DNA from: Bacteroidales bacterium
Lineage (GTDB): Bacteria > Bacteroidota > Bacteroidia > Bacteroidales > ML635J-15
Direction: 5' to 3'
Length of the DNA: 64,000 nucleotides
Assembly (NCBI GenBank): GCA_017620015.1
Contig: JAFZRE010000015.1
Coordinates: 243,202-307,201, forward strand
The notes under the pieces were generated by a model. It did no database searches, was not told the DNA's origin, and worked only from the letters and a program-made list of their open reading frames with translations. The position numbers and the translations under genes are program-made. Of the stretch, positions 50,595 to 60,350 are shown in pieces. Within the stretch, counting starts at the first letter, position 1. Every line of letters starts with the position of its first letter.

Positions 50595-53500
50595 ATGAAA
50601 AGGTTTACATTTTTACTAGTTGCACTGCTCGTAGCGGCTATGGGCTTTGCACAAAACAAAAGCATTGCTAACCCGAAAGGCCAATCGCCATTCAGAACCG
50701 CTACAATGCAAAAACCAACAGTACAACAAAATCCGACTAGGGCACTGCGCAGTAATGATGCCATCATTATCCTATCCGTTGGCGATGTATGGGGAGATGG
50801 TTCAGGATACCAGATGCTAATTGATGCCGATGCAACTGCCTACGGGTCAACAATACCTACAACCGGCAATTTGTCATCGTCTGGTGACGTTTCGTCAAGC
50901 GTATATGATCAATTCGAATACAAAATCCCTACAAATGCCGACGGAGCATGCAATACTTCCAATATCGTCCTGAACAACAGCGTGTCAATAAATGTTCCTG
51001 CTGGCACATACGACTGGTGTATTGTCAATCCTACCCCAGGCGACAAGGTTTATATAGCAAGCTCCAATGGAAATATTGCCAGCCGCTATAATGATTATGT
51101 CTTTGAAGCTGGGAAAATATATACATTCACAGTTTCGTACGGCGGCGAAAACGACCAGGTTGATCTCACAATCGAAAATATGCCGACAGTCCCGACTATT
51201 AGAGCAGGACTAACAGAAATGTCGTTTTTAAATGACATTAATGAAGCAAACGAAGTTTTGACCATTGGTATCACCGGCATAAACCTCACGGCAAACATTA
51301 CCGCAACTGTTGCAGCTCCGTTCTCTGTTTCGTCCGACAATACTACTTTCGGAACCACAGCAACCCTCGGAGCAAATGGTGGAACACTTTATGTAAAATA
51401 CTCACCCGCTGCAACAGGAACCGATGCTGGCACATTGACATTAAACAGCACAGGTGCAACAAACTTGACAATTCCGCTAAGCGGTACCGCATACGATTGC
51501 TCTTCGTTCTCGGCTCCTTGGACAGAAACCTTCGGACCTGCAAGCACATCAATCTACTGCTGGACTAGATTCAACGCAAATAACGATGACAAATATTTCC
51601 AGTTCCTATGGGTGGATGAAGCTCATTCCGACATGGTTGTCGCATATCCATACAGCGAAGACTATGCTGCAAACGACTGGATTGTATCGCCGAAACTGAC
51701 AATTGGAGAAAACCAGAGAATCGTCTTCGACGTTGCCCAAAGAAGTTCATCATACCCGGAAAAATATAAAGTTTGGGTTATAACAGGTTCACCGAGCAAC
51801 TATTCAAACGGAACTTTGCTACAAACAGAAACCACTCCTAATGCAATATGGCCGGAAATGGAAACTGTAAGCATCGACCTGACATCTTACAGCGGACAGG
51901 AAATATACATTGGCATTCAGTGTACTTCCAATGCTGACAGATACTACTTCTTCTTCGATAATTTCAGACTGCTGGCAATTCCTACCGTACCCGAAATAGA
52001 ATTGACTTCACTCTCAATTGCCGACGGGACATTGTTTGCAACTGGCGAAAACATATCCATAGGCGGTACTATTACAAACTATGGCATCGGCCTATCTTCG
52101 TACAAGGTTTCTTATTCTGTTGACGGTGGAGCACCAGTTGAATACACAGTTAGCGGTATAAATGTCAACAACCTGGGTACCCACAACTTCACACACCCGA
52201 CTGCTATCAGCGGCTTGTCGCTTGGAACACATACAATTGATGTTACTGTTTCTGACCCAAACGGTGTAGCCGACAATACAAGCGACAACAGCATGTCGGT
52301 AACTATTAACGTGATAGACTGCAGCGCTCCTGTTACTACTTTCCCGTTTGTCGATAATTTCGATAACGGTATGAATCCTTGCTGGACATTCATCGACGCT
52401 GATGGCGACGGTTATGGATGGGTGGCTGGTTCTGCTACTGATGGCATATACCTTGATGGAGGAACACTTACCGGCGTTGGACATAATTCATCTGCTGGAA
52501 TGTTGGTTTCCGGTTCGTTTACCAATGTAACAACAGCAGCTCTAACTCCCGACAACTGGGCAATAACACCTGCTATCACATTGCCGGAAGGTTCTCCTGC
52601 AAGCCTCAGTTTCTATGCCGCAGCACAGGCCGCAGAATATCCGGAAGAACACTATGGCGTATATGTTTCTACAACTACCACCGCCCCGTCTGCTTTCACA
52701 CTACTTTGGAACGAAACAATGGACGAAAATGGCGGTTCTCACAGCAAAGCACAAGGCGCTTGGGGAGCAAAGACTGCCGACCTCAGCAGCTATGCAGGTC
52801 AAACCATATACATCGGGTTCCGTCACTTCAACTGCACCGATGCCTTCCTACTCCTCATCGACGATGTGAAAGTAAATGTAATCTACACTATCAATGTGGT
52901 AGCAAACAACGATGCATTCGGAACCGCAACGGGTGGCGGAATGTTTGATGCAGGAACCGAAATCACTATTTCGGCAATTCCAGCCGAACACTACCACTTC
53001 GTACAGTGGAATGACGGAAACACCGACAATCCGCGTACGGTAACCGCCAACGGAAATGTAACATACACGGCAATCTTTGCAATCGACCAGTTCACCATTA
53101 CTGTTAACCCCAACGACGAAACAATGGGCACAACAACTGGCACCGGAACGTACGACTACAACTCTGAAATCCAGATTTCGGCAACTCCAGCCGAACATTA
53201 CCACTTCGTACAGTGGAGCGACGGAAACATACAGAATCCGCGTACAATAACCGTAACTGAATATGCAAGCTACACTGCAGAATTTGCAATCGACCAGCAT
53301 TCAGTTATGGTAGCCTCCGCAAATAACACTTGGGGAAGCGTAAGCGGTAGCGGAACTTTTGACTACGGCACAGAAACTCAAATCTCGGCAACAGCAATCG
53401 AACATTACCACTTCGTACAATGGAACGACGGAAATACAGACAATCCACGTACAATAACTGTTACCGAAGACGTTGTATATGTCGCCACATTTGCAATCGA

Positions 53501-56189
53501 CCAGTTTACAATTACGGTCAATTCAAACAGCGAAACTATGGGTACCGTCAGCGGCAATGGAACTTACGACTATGGCGAAGAAATCCAGATTTCGGCAACT
53601 CCATCCGAGCATTACCATTTCGTACAGTGGAACGACGGAAACACAGACAACCCGCGCACAATAACCGTTACCGAAAATGGAAACTATACCGCAACGTTTG
53701 CTATCGACCAGTTCACAATTACGCTTGTTTCTGATGACGAGAACATGGGAACCGTCAATGGTGGCGGAACATACGACTATGGTTCAGAAAGGCAGATTTC
53801 GGCAATCCCGGTCGAGCATTTCCGCTTCGTATCGTGGAACGACAACAACACCGACAACCCGCGCTCAATAATCCTGACCGCAGACACTACATTCACGGCT
53901 TATTTCGAGGCTATACCTCAATATGTCATAGAAGCCACATCGTCAAACGAAGAATTTGGTACGGTTGCCGGCGGTGGAACCTACTACGAAGGTACAACCA
54001 TAACTATAAATGCAACTCCTAATGATGGATATGTATTCACATCATGGGACGATGGCAATACTGAAAATCCGCGCACAATTATTGTGACCGAAAACGCAAG
54101 TTACGTAGCTAATTTCGTCGATATTCTCACCACACAAACTTTTACCATAACCGCAACATCTTCTAACGAAGCATACGGTACGGTAACAGGTGGCGGTACT
54201 TACGCAGGATGGACAATAATAGAACTTGTTGCTACCGCTAACGACGGCTACAGGTTTGTAGCATGGGACGACGACAACACCGAAAATCCTCGCCAGATAA
54301 CCGTCTTGGAAGATGCGACCTACACTGCAATATTCGAAGCAATACCTACATACGACATCACTGTCAACATTACTGGCAACGGCACAGTTACCTACAATGG
54401 CGAAGCTGTTGAAGATGCAGAAACAATCACTGTACGAGAAGGCGAAAACGTTGCATTGTCTATGGTTGCAAACGCAAACAACATCATTGCAAGCGTAATA
54501 GTTGACGAAACAAATAATGTAACCGAATCGCTTGTCAATGGCGTTTACACATTTGAAAATGTAATGGCAAGCCACAGCATTGACATTACTTTCATCCCAA
54601 CCTACAACATCACGGTTAACATTGCTGGCAACGGCTCTGTCACCTACAATGGCGAATCAATTGAAAATGCAGAAGTAATCACAGTAACCGAAGGCGAAAA
54701 CGTTGCCTTGACAATAGTTGCAAACGACAACAACCGAATTGCAAACGTAATAGTTGACGGAACGAACAATGCAACCGAATCGCTTGTTGACGGCGTTTAC
54801 ACATTTGAAAACGTAACGGCAAACCACAACATCGGCATAACTTTCGTGCCTACATACGACATAACAGTCAACATTGCCGGTAACGGTTCTGTCACCTACA
54901 ATGGCGAAGCAGTTGAAAATGCAGAAGTAATCACACTTACCGAAGGAGAAAATGCATCATTCACCATAGCTGCCGCTACCGACAACCGCCTTGTAAGCGT
55001 AATAGTTGACGGAACGAACAATGTAACCGAATCTCTCGTTGACGGCGTTTATACATTTGAAAACATAATGGCAAACCACAGCCTCGACGTAACTTTCGAA
55101 GGAATACCTACATACGACATTATAGTAAATATTATAGGTAACGGTTATGTCACCAACAATGGCGAAGCTGTTGAAAATGCAGAAGTAATCACACTTACCG
55201 AAGGAGAAAATGCATCATTCACCATAGCTGCCGCTACCAACAACCGCCTTGTAAGCGTAATAGTTGACGGAACGGACAATGTAACCGAATCTCTCGTTGA
55301 CGGCGTTTACACATTTGAAAACATAATGGCAAACCACAGCCTTGACGTAACTTTCGAAGGAATTCCTACATACGACATTATAGTAAATATTATAGGTAGC
55401 GGTTCTGTTTCCCACAACGGTGACGAACTCGAAAATGCAGAAACAGTTACGGTATTCGAAGGCGAAACTCCTGCATTTGTAATCACACCTGACGAAGGGT
55501 ACAAGATTGATGCACTCACAATTGACGAAACAACCATAGAACTCACCGAGGAAGAAACAGCAGGCTACACCTACACTTTCGATGCTGTAGCAGGAAACCA
55601 CATTCTCGCTGTGAAATTTGTGGAAATTATACGCTACTACACAATCACAATTGAGTCAGAAGGTTCAGGACAAGTCTTTTACAACGGCGAAGAAGTTCAT
55701 CACATCAATGATTATCCAACCACAATTACAGTAGAAGAAGGAACAACTCCATCACTTGAAATTGTTGGAGCTTGCACTACAAACGGAGAACAATTTATTA
55801 TTGGAGCAGTCGCTGTTGATGGAGAAGAAGTTGAATTGCCATCAGAAGAAATGTTAATCAATTTCACCTACACATTCGAACCTGTAATGGCAAACCATAC
55901 TCTTGCAATAACATTCGTTTTCGTAAGTTCGGCTGATATGATTGAAAACGGGTCAATGGCAGTTTACCCGAACCCGAACAACGGTATGTTCAGCATCGAC
56001 TTCAGCAACATTGAGGGTGATGCAACCTACCAGCTCATTGATGTTCGTGGCGCAGTTGTCGAAACTCGCAACATCAACGTAATGGACGGTGCAACAATGA
56101 ACTTCAACCACGACCTGAAAGCTGGCACTTACTTTGTAAGAATCATCAACGGCGACAAGGTTTACGTTAAGCAGATTGTTGTTGAATAA
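50595..56189 (+). CDS. Giant repetitive T9SS surface protein, 1,864 aa
   Basis: The start at 50595 gives a signal peptide (MKRFTFLLVALLVAAMGFAQ). Then come a beta-rich N-terminal region, a cleaved-adhesin/choice-of-anchor domain (about 315-465), a CARDB-like segment (about 470-575) and a second choice-of-anchor domain (about 580-760). Seven repeats of about 66 residues follow, of the InlB B-repeat-like type (FVQWNDGNTDNPRTITV pattern), then six longer repeats of about 83-86 residues (YDITVNIAGNGSVTYNGE pattern). It ends in a type A sorting domain (MAVYPNPNNG...GTYFVRI). Two of the long repeats are nearly identical in DNA with a 258-bp offset. It is a likely adhesin or stalk-like surface protein. 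Confidence 0.9.
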   Translation: MKRFTFLLVALLVAAMGFAQNKSIANPKGQSPFRTATMQKPTVQQNPTRALRSNDAIIILSVGDVWGDGSGYQMLIDADATAYGSTIPTTGNLSSSGDVSSSVYDQFEYKIPTNADGACNTSNIVLNNSVSINVPAGTYDWCIVNPTPGDKVYIASSNGNIASRYNDYVFEAGKIYTFTVSYGGENDQVDLTIENMPTVPTIRAGLTEMSFLNDINEANEVLTIGITGINLTANITATVAAPFSVSSDNTTFGTTATLGANGGTLYVKYSPAATGTDAGTLTLNSTGATNLTIPLSGTAYDCSSFSAPWTETFGPASTSIYCWTRFNANNDDKYFQFLWVDEAHSDMVVAYPYSEDYAANDWIVSPKLTIGENQRIVFDVAQRSSSYPEKYKVWVITGSPSNYSNGTLLQTETTPNAIWPEMETVSIDLTSYSGQEIYIGIQCTSNADRYYFFFDNFRLLAIPTVPEIELTSLSIADGTLFATGENISIGGTITNYGIGLSSYKVSYSVDGGAPVEYTVSGINVNNLGTHNFTHPTAISGLSLGTHTIDVTVSDPNGVADNTSDNSMSVTINVIDCSAPVTTFPFVDNFDNGMNPCWTFIDADGDGYGWVAGSATDGIYLDGGTLTGVGHNSSAGMLVSGSFTNVTTAALTPDNWAITPAITLPEGSPASLSFYAAAQAAEYPEEHYGVYVSTTTTAPSAFTLLWNETMDENGGSHSKAQGAWGAKTADLSSYAGQTIYIGFRHFNCTDAFLLLIDDVKVNVIYTINVVANNDAFGTATGGGMFDAGTEITISAIPAEHYHFVQWNDGNTDNPRTVTANGNVTYTAIFAIDQFTITVNPNDETMGTTTGTGTYDYNSEIQISATPAEHYHFVQWSDGNIQNPRTITVTEYASYTAEFAIDQHSVMVASANNTWGSVSGSGTFDYGTETQISATAIEHYHFVQWNDGNTDNPRTITVTEDVVYVATFAIDQFTITVNSNSETMGTVSGNGTYDYGEEIQISATPSEHYHFVQWNDGNTDNPRTITVTENGNYTATFAIDQFTITLVSDDENMGTVNGGGTYDYGSERQISAIPVEHFRFVSWNDNNTDNPRSIILTADTTFTAYFEAIPQYVIEATSSNEEFGTVAGGGTYYEGTTITINATPNDGYVFTSWDDGNTENPRTIIVTENASYVANFVDILTTQTFTITATSSNEAYGTVTGGGTYAGWTIIELVATANDGYRFVAWDDDNTENPRQITVLEDATYTAIFEAIPTYDITVNITGNGTVTYNGEAVEDAETITVREGENVALSMVANANNIIASVIVDETNNVTESLVNGVYTFENVMASHSIDITFIPTYNITVNIAGNGSVTYNGESIENAEVITVTEGENVALTIVANDNNRIANVIVDGTNNATESLVDGVYTFENVTANHNIGITFVPTYDITVNIAGNGSVTYNGEAVENAEVITLTEGENASFTIAAATDNRLVSVIVDGTNNVTESLVDGVYTFENIMANHSLDVTFEGIPTYDIIVNIIGNGYVTNNGEAVENAEVITLTEGENASFTIAAATNNRLVSVIVDGTDNVTESLVDGVYTFENIMANHSLDVTFEGIPTYDIIVNIIGSGSVSHNGDELENAETVTVFEGETPAFVITPDEGYKIDALTIDETTIELTEEETAGYTYTFDAVAGNHILAVKFVEIIRYYTITIESEGSGQVFYNGEEVHHINDYPTTITVEEGTTPSLEIVGACTTNGEQFIIGAVAVDGEEVELPSEEMLINFTYTFEPVMANHTLAITFVFVSSADMIENGSMAVYPNPNNGMFSIDFSNIEGDATYQLIDVRGAVVETRNINVMDGATMNFNHDLKAGTYFVRIINGDKVYVKQIVVE
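54895..55390 (+). repeat. Near-identical tandem repeat inside the giant T9SS gene
   Basis: Two units with a 258-bp period (86 codons), for example at 54923 and 55181, are nearly identical in DNA over more than 200 bp. They lie within a row of more diverged units. The period is a multiple of three, so gain or loss keeps the frame. Confidence 0.75.
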
Positions 56190-56200
56190 GCCACCTATCA

Positions 56201-56242
56201 AAAATAGAAAAACCGCTCGAAAGGGCGGTTTTTCTATTTTTT
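56201..56242 (+). terminator. Terminator of the giant T9SS gene
   Basis: A 16-bp stem (AAAATAGAAAAACCGC with its complement) around a short loop, followed by T. Confidence 0.88.
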
Positions 56243-56516
56243 ATGGTTCCTAAGTTTCTAGTTGTTCAAAACTTTGAATTTTGAACCTTAAACGTTAAAA
56301 CAGAAACGGCGTTAGCCATATAAACCTAGAAACGTGAACGGCGAAGCCCTCAACGAAGTTAAACATTCAAACGGCGCCAGCCCATCAAATCTTCAAACGC
56401 CGTAGGCATTCAAACGGCGAAGCCATTGAAACTAAGAAACAATTAGAAACGGCGTAGCCATCAAACTTTTTCCGTTTTTTATTTAACTTCGCAACCATGG
56501 AATAGTTTTTTTTTAG
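56243..56516. other. Gene-free stretch upstream of the C10 protease gene
   Basis: It is almost entirely the composite repeat array at 56265-56470, then a T-rich stretch leading to the -7 element. No gene is seen. Confidence 0.6.
56265..56470 (+). repeat. AGAAAC / GGCGAAGCC / TTGAACC composite array
   Basis: Variants GGCGTTAGCC, GGCGAAGCC, GGCGCCAGCC, GCCGTAGGC and GGCGTAGCC alternate with ATTCAAAC, ATTGAAAC and CTAGAAAC. The phrase GAACGGCGAAGCCCTCAACG, continuing AAGTTAAAC, is shared with 60.26 kb and nearly with 42.2 kb. Confidence 0.7.
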
Positions 56517-56524
56517 TATCTTTG
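56517..56524 (+). promoter_or_regulatory. -7 promoter element of the C10 protease gene
   Basis: TATCTTTG matches TAnnTTTG, 43 bp before the ATG at 56568. Confidence 0.55.
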
Positions 56525-56567
56525 TCCCATTGGTTTGATTTATTCACATAATAAAAACAATAGTAAA

Positions 56568-58520
56568 ATGAGGAAATATACATTTATTGCAATTTTAATC
56601 ACCTTGACGATGACTGCCATGGCAAAGCATGTCGATTTGGAAACGGCAAAGTCGGTTGCAGTAACATTTTGGGAAAATAATGTTCAGAAAAGCAACATAT
56701 ACAAATCTGGATACGAATTTTATGACATTGCGGCGCAGACAGAATTCACAAACCTTTACATTTTCAACACCAACAGTGGTTTTGTAATCGTTTCGTCAGA
56801 CGATGCCGCCAAGCCAATACTTGGCTATTCCCAGCAAGGCAGTTTCGACCCGAACAATATTCCCATAAATGCGCGCGAATGGCTCAACAATTACAATAGG
56901 GAAATACAGTATGCCATCGACAACAACATTGAAGCTGGCGAAGGAACACGCGAAGCATGGGACAACCTGCGCAACGGCATAGGACTTGCACCCAAAAGCA
57001 CAAGGTCAGTTTCGCAGTTGATGACAACTACATGGAACCAAAGGCCATACTACAACGATATGTGTCCTTACGACGGAGACTCACGTTCAGTCACCGGATG
57101 CGTAGCTACAGCCATGGCTCAGGTTATGAAATACTGGAACTGGCCTTTACAAGGCACTGGTTCTCATTCATACACATCTGACGAACACCCCGAATACGGC
57201 ACATTGTCAGCTGATTTTGAAAACACAATCTACGATTGGAACAACATGCCAGACGCATTGACAGAAGGAAGTTCCAGCACTGAGATAAACGCAGTAGCAA
57301 CTCTTATGTACCATTGTGGCGTATCTGTCGAAATGCAATATAGCGCAACAGCTAGCGGTGCATACTCCGTTTCATACTACGACCAACTAGAATACTGCAC
57401 CGAGAACGCATGGCGCAACTTTTTCGGATACAGCGAAGACTTGCATGGGGAACTGAGAATGTTCAGGTACGTGGACGAAAATGACGACACACTAATCTAC
57501 GAATTGTATCAATCCGAAGAATGGATAGAAATGCTAAAGGAGGACTTAGACGCATTACGTCCTATCTTATACACAGGATATGGTAACGTTGGCGGACATG
57601 CTTTCATTTTCGATGGATACGACAGCAACGACCTTTTCCATGTCAACTGGGGATGGGGCGGTCACGAAGACGGCTTTTTCTCCGTTGATGCCCTAGAACC
57701 TGCTCCTGGAGGTGTAGGTGGCGGCGACTACCTGTTCAACATGGATCATGCAGCCGTATTCGGAGTAGAACCAGACTACGGCAATTTGTCCGTAACTCCA
57801 CAGCAAATCCAAATCGACGCCAACAGCAATACTATACAATTTAACATTTATGCCAGCTACAGACCCGAAAACTGCAATATAACAAGCAACCAGTCGTGGC
57901 TGACTCTATCAAGCTCTAATGCACCAGGTTCGGGTGAAACGACAACTATCACTGCAACTGTCGGTCCAAATACATCAGGAGCTACAAGAAACGCAACAAT
58001 CACAATCACACAAGGCAGTGAAACAAAAAGCATTTCGGTAACTCAAAATGATGTACAATACACAATAACAGTACTCTCTGAAAACACAGAACAAGGAGAA
58101 GTTTATGGCGGCGGAACATTCGACGAAGGAACAGAAATACAAATTTCGGCAACAGCGCACGATGGATACCAATTCTTTGCATGGAACGACGACAATACCG
58201 ACAATCCGCGAACAATAACGGTAACCGAAGATGCAACATACACCGCTTACTTCATCCCATATGCAAGCATTGAGGGAAATGATGCTTCCGAAATTGAAAT
58301 CTTCCCCAATCCGACAAGCGACTTCTTCAACCTAAGTTCGAAAGAGACTATTTCCCGAATAGAGATTATATCCATCACAGGAAAGATGGCTTGTCAAATG
58401 GAAATCGGAAACAACAATGCGACCTACAACATATCCAATTTGTCTAACGGAATGTATTTCGTAAGAATCTATGGTAACGAAAACGGCAACATCTACACAA
58501 GGAAACTAATAAAGGAATAA
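56568..58520 (+). CDS. C10 (streptopain-like) cysteine protease with BACON, InlB-like and T9SS domains
   Basis: A 650-aa secreted protease. Signal peptide (1-20, ending AMA); a Spi-type propeptide (about 21-140, with GFVIVSSDDAAKPILGYS); C10 catalytic domain (about 145-405). The nucleophile is C178 in GCVATAMAQ and the histidine H344 in GGHAFIFDGYD, followed by the FHVNWGWGG block. Then comes a BACON domain (about 415-500) and one InlB B-like repeat (about 500-568), very like those in the preceding gene. A type A sorting domain ends the protein. The start at 56568 is chosen for its signal peptide. It is related to PrtT and interpain proteases of Bacteroidales. Confidence 0.92.
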   Translation: MRKYTFIAILITLTMTAMAKHVDLETAKSVAVTFWENNVQKSNIYKSGYEFYDIAAQTEFTNLYIFNTNSGFVIVSSDDAAKPILGYSQQGSFDPNNIPINAREWLNNYNREIQYAIDNNIEAGEGTREAWDNLRNGIGLAPKSTRSVSQLMTTTWNQRPYYNDMCPYDGDSRSVTGCVATAMAQVMKYWNWPLQGTGSHSYTSDEHPEYGTLSADFENTIYDWNNMPDALTEGSSSTEINAVATLMYHCGVSVEMQYSATASGAYSVSYYDQLEYCTENAWRNFFGYSEDLHGELRMFRYVDENDDTLIYELYQSEEWIEMLKEDLDALRPILYTGYGNVGGHAFIFDGYDSNDLFHVNWGWGGHEDGFFSVDALEPAPGGVGGGDYLFNMDHAAVFGVEPDYGNLSVTPQQIQIDANSNTIQFNIYASYRPENCNITSNQSWLTLSSSNAPGSGETTTITATVGPNTSGATRNATITITQGSETKSISVTQNDVQYTITVLSENTEQGEVYGGGTFDEGTEIQISATAHDGYQFFAWNDDNTDNPRTITVTEDATYTAYFIPYASIEGNDASEIEIFPNPTSDFFNLSSKETISRIEIISITGKMACQMEIGNNNATYNISNLSNGMYFVRIYGNENGNIYTRKLIKE

Positions 58521-58539
58521 TAACTTAACTTTTACAGCG

Positions 58540-58568
58540 AATAGGCAGCCTTCGGGTTGCCTATTTTT
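58540..58568 (+). terminator. Terminator of the C10 protease gene
   Basis: The stem AATAGGCA.CC/GG.TGCCTATT with a short loop, followed by TTTTTG. Confidence 0.82.
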
Positions 58569-58606
58569 GTTTATTTTTCATTGCTACAAAAATCGTATAT
58601 TTTGAT

Positions 58607-58614
58607 TAACTTTG
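58607..58614 (+). promoter_or_regulatory. -7 promoter element of cysS
   Basis: TAACTTTG matches TAnnTTTG, 22 bp before the ATG. Confidence 0.6.
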
Positions 58615-58636
58615 CGCAAAATTAAATTTTACTATC

Positions 58637-60127
58637 ATGGAAGGAAAACTTTACCTATATAACACGCTTTCACGCATGAAAGTGGAATTCAAGCCGATAA
58701 AACCGCCATTCGTAGGAATGTATGTCTGCGGTCCGACAGTTTACGGCGATGCACATTTGGGACACGCACGTCCTGCAATCACTTTCGACCTCTTGTTCCG
58801 CACGCTAACGGCTTTGGGCTACAAGGTACGCTATGTCCGCAACATTACCGATGTTGGTCACCTCGAACACGATGCCGACGAAGGCGAGGACAAGATTGCA
58901 AAAAAGGCTCGTCTCGAACAGCTTGAACCAATGGAAGTTGCACAATACTACACCAACCGCTACCATCACGCGATGGAGAAATTGAACGTGCTTCCCCCAA
59001 GCATAGAGCCACACGCTTCAGGACACATTCCCGAACAAATAAAGTTCGTGGAGAAGATTCTTGATGCAGGCTATGCATACATCAGCGAAGGATCGGTATA
59101 TTTCGACGTGGAAAAGTACAACAAGAAATTCCACTACGGCAAACTTTCGGGTCGCAACATCGAAGAACTCCTTGAAACCACCCGCGAACTCGACGGACAG
59201 ACCGAAAAGCGCCGCAGCATCGACTTTGCATTGTGGAAAAAGGCTGCACCAGAACACATTATGCGCTGGGAATCGCCTTGGAGCGATGGTTTCCCTGGCT
59301 GGCACATGGAATGCTCGGCTATGGCAACCAAATACTTAGGCGAAGAATTCGACATCCACGGCGGAGGCATGGACCTGATGTTCCCGCACCACGAATGCGA
59401 AATCGCACAATCGACAGCAGCACTCGGACACGAGTCGGTTCACTACTGGGTACACAACAACATGATTACCATCAACGGACAGAAGATGGGCAAGTCGTTA
59501 GGCAACTTCATCACGCTTGATGAATTTTTCAACGGCACATCGCACAAGAATGCCGAAGGCAAAGAACTGATAGAAAAGGCTTACTCGCCAATGACAATCA
59601 GGTTCTTCATACTTCAGGCGCACTACCGCGGAACACTCGACTTCTCGAACGAGGCGTTGCAGTCGGCAGAAAAAGGACTTGCAAGGCTTATGGAAGCATA
59701 CGCACGTCTTGGAAAGCTCACCGCATCGGAATCGTCAACGGTAGATGTCAAGGACTTGCGCAAGAAATGCGAAGAAGCCATCCTCGACGACCTCAACACC
59801 CCGATAGTGATTTCGCACCTGTTCGAGGCAGCAAAGGCAATAAACACCGTAGCCGACGGTAAGGGCACTATCTCGAAAGAAGACCTTGAGGAACTCCGCA
59901 GCACATACAAGCTATTCGTTGAAGACATTCTCGGTCTGCAGGTTGCCGAAAGTGGTGACAACGGCAAGATGGAATCATACAAGAAAGCCGTTGACCTCCT
60001 ACTGAACATCCGCCTCGAAGCCAAGCAGAACAAGGACTGGGCAACCAGCGACAAGATTCGCAACGAGCTCACCGCCTTGGGCTTCAACATCAAGGACAAG
60101 AAGGACGGATTCGAATGGGATTTGTAA
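58637..60127 (+). CDS. cysS: Cysteinyl-tRNA synthetase
   Basis: A 496-aa class I synthetase that charges tRNA-Cys. The zinc/HIGH region is [19 protein letters not shown] near residue 30. The other zinc ligands lie in [10 protein letters not shown] and HHECEIAQS, and the KMSKS loop is [10 protein letters not shown]. The C-terminal helical anticodon-binding part (from about 350) is of normal length. The start is supported by the -7 element. An octamer array follows directly after the stop, and the neighbours are unrelated surface-protein genes. Confidence 0.97.
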   Translation: MEGKLYLYNTLSRMKVEFKPIKPPFVGMYVCGPTVYGDAHLGHARPAITFDLLFRTLTALGYKVRYVRNITDVGHLEHDADEGEDKIAKKARLEQLEPMEVAQYYTNRYHHAMEKLNVLPPSIEPHASGHIPEQIKFVEKILDAGYAYISEGSVYFDVEKYNKKFHYGKLSGRNIEELLETTRELDGQTEKRRSIDFALWKKAAPEHIMRWESPWSDGFPGWHMECSAMATKYLGEEFDIHGGGMDLMFPHHECEIAQSTAALGHESVHYWVHNNMITINGQKMGKSLGNFITLDEFFNGTSHKNAEGKELIEKAYSPMTIRFFILQAHYRGTLDFSNEALQSAEKGLARLMEAYARLGKLTASESSTVDVKDLRKKCEEAILDDLNTPIVISHLFEAAKAINTVADGKGTISKEDLEELRSTYKLFVEDILGLQVAESGDNGKMESYKKAVDLLLNIRLEAKQNKDWATSDKIRNELTALGFNIKDKKDGFEWDL

Positions 60128-60190
60128 GAGGCGAAAAGGCTTGCAGGCTAAAAGGCTAACAGTCAAAAAGCAACACCCTGCAAGCCTACA
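60128..60190 (+). repeat. CTnnnAGG octamer array after cysS
   Basis: CTTGCAGG, CTAAAAGG and CTAACAGT at period 8 begin just after the cysS stop. An inverted CCTGCAAGCC closes the array. Confidence 0.7.
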
Positions 60191-60212
60191 ACAATAAATT
60201 TAATATTGTACA

Positions 60213-60230
60213 GACGCAAAATTTTGCGTC
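60213..60230. repeat. Perfect 18-bp palindrome GACGCAAAATTTTGCGTC
   Basis: A fully self-complementary sequence in the gap between cysS and the CHAT gene. Related palindromes lie at 30900 and 47784. Confidence 0.7.
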
Positions 60231-60345
60231 TCAACAGGAACACCGTAGGCACATAAACCCAGAACGGCGAAGCCCTCAACGAAGTTAAACTTAGAAACAA
60301 TTAGAAACGGCGAAGCCAAATAAACACAGAAACCTAGAAACATAG
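60231..60345 (+). repeat. AGAAAC / GGCGAAGCC composite array upstream of the CHAT gene
   Basis: It contains GAACGGCGAAGCCCTCAACG continuing AAGTTAAACTTAGAAAC, then a second GGCGAAGCC and repeated ATAAAC, CAGAAAC, CTAGAAAC and ATAGAC units up to six bases before the start codon. Confidence 0.7.
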
Positions 60346-60350
60346 ACAAT

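Noticed and set aside
54313..54498. Short alternative frames within the repetitive T9SS gene
   Set aside because: They are by-products of the tandem repeats; the main frame is continuous from signal peptide to sorting domain.
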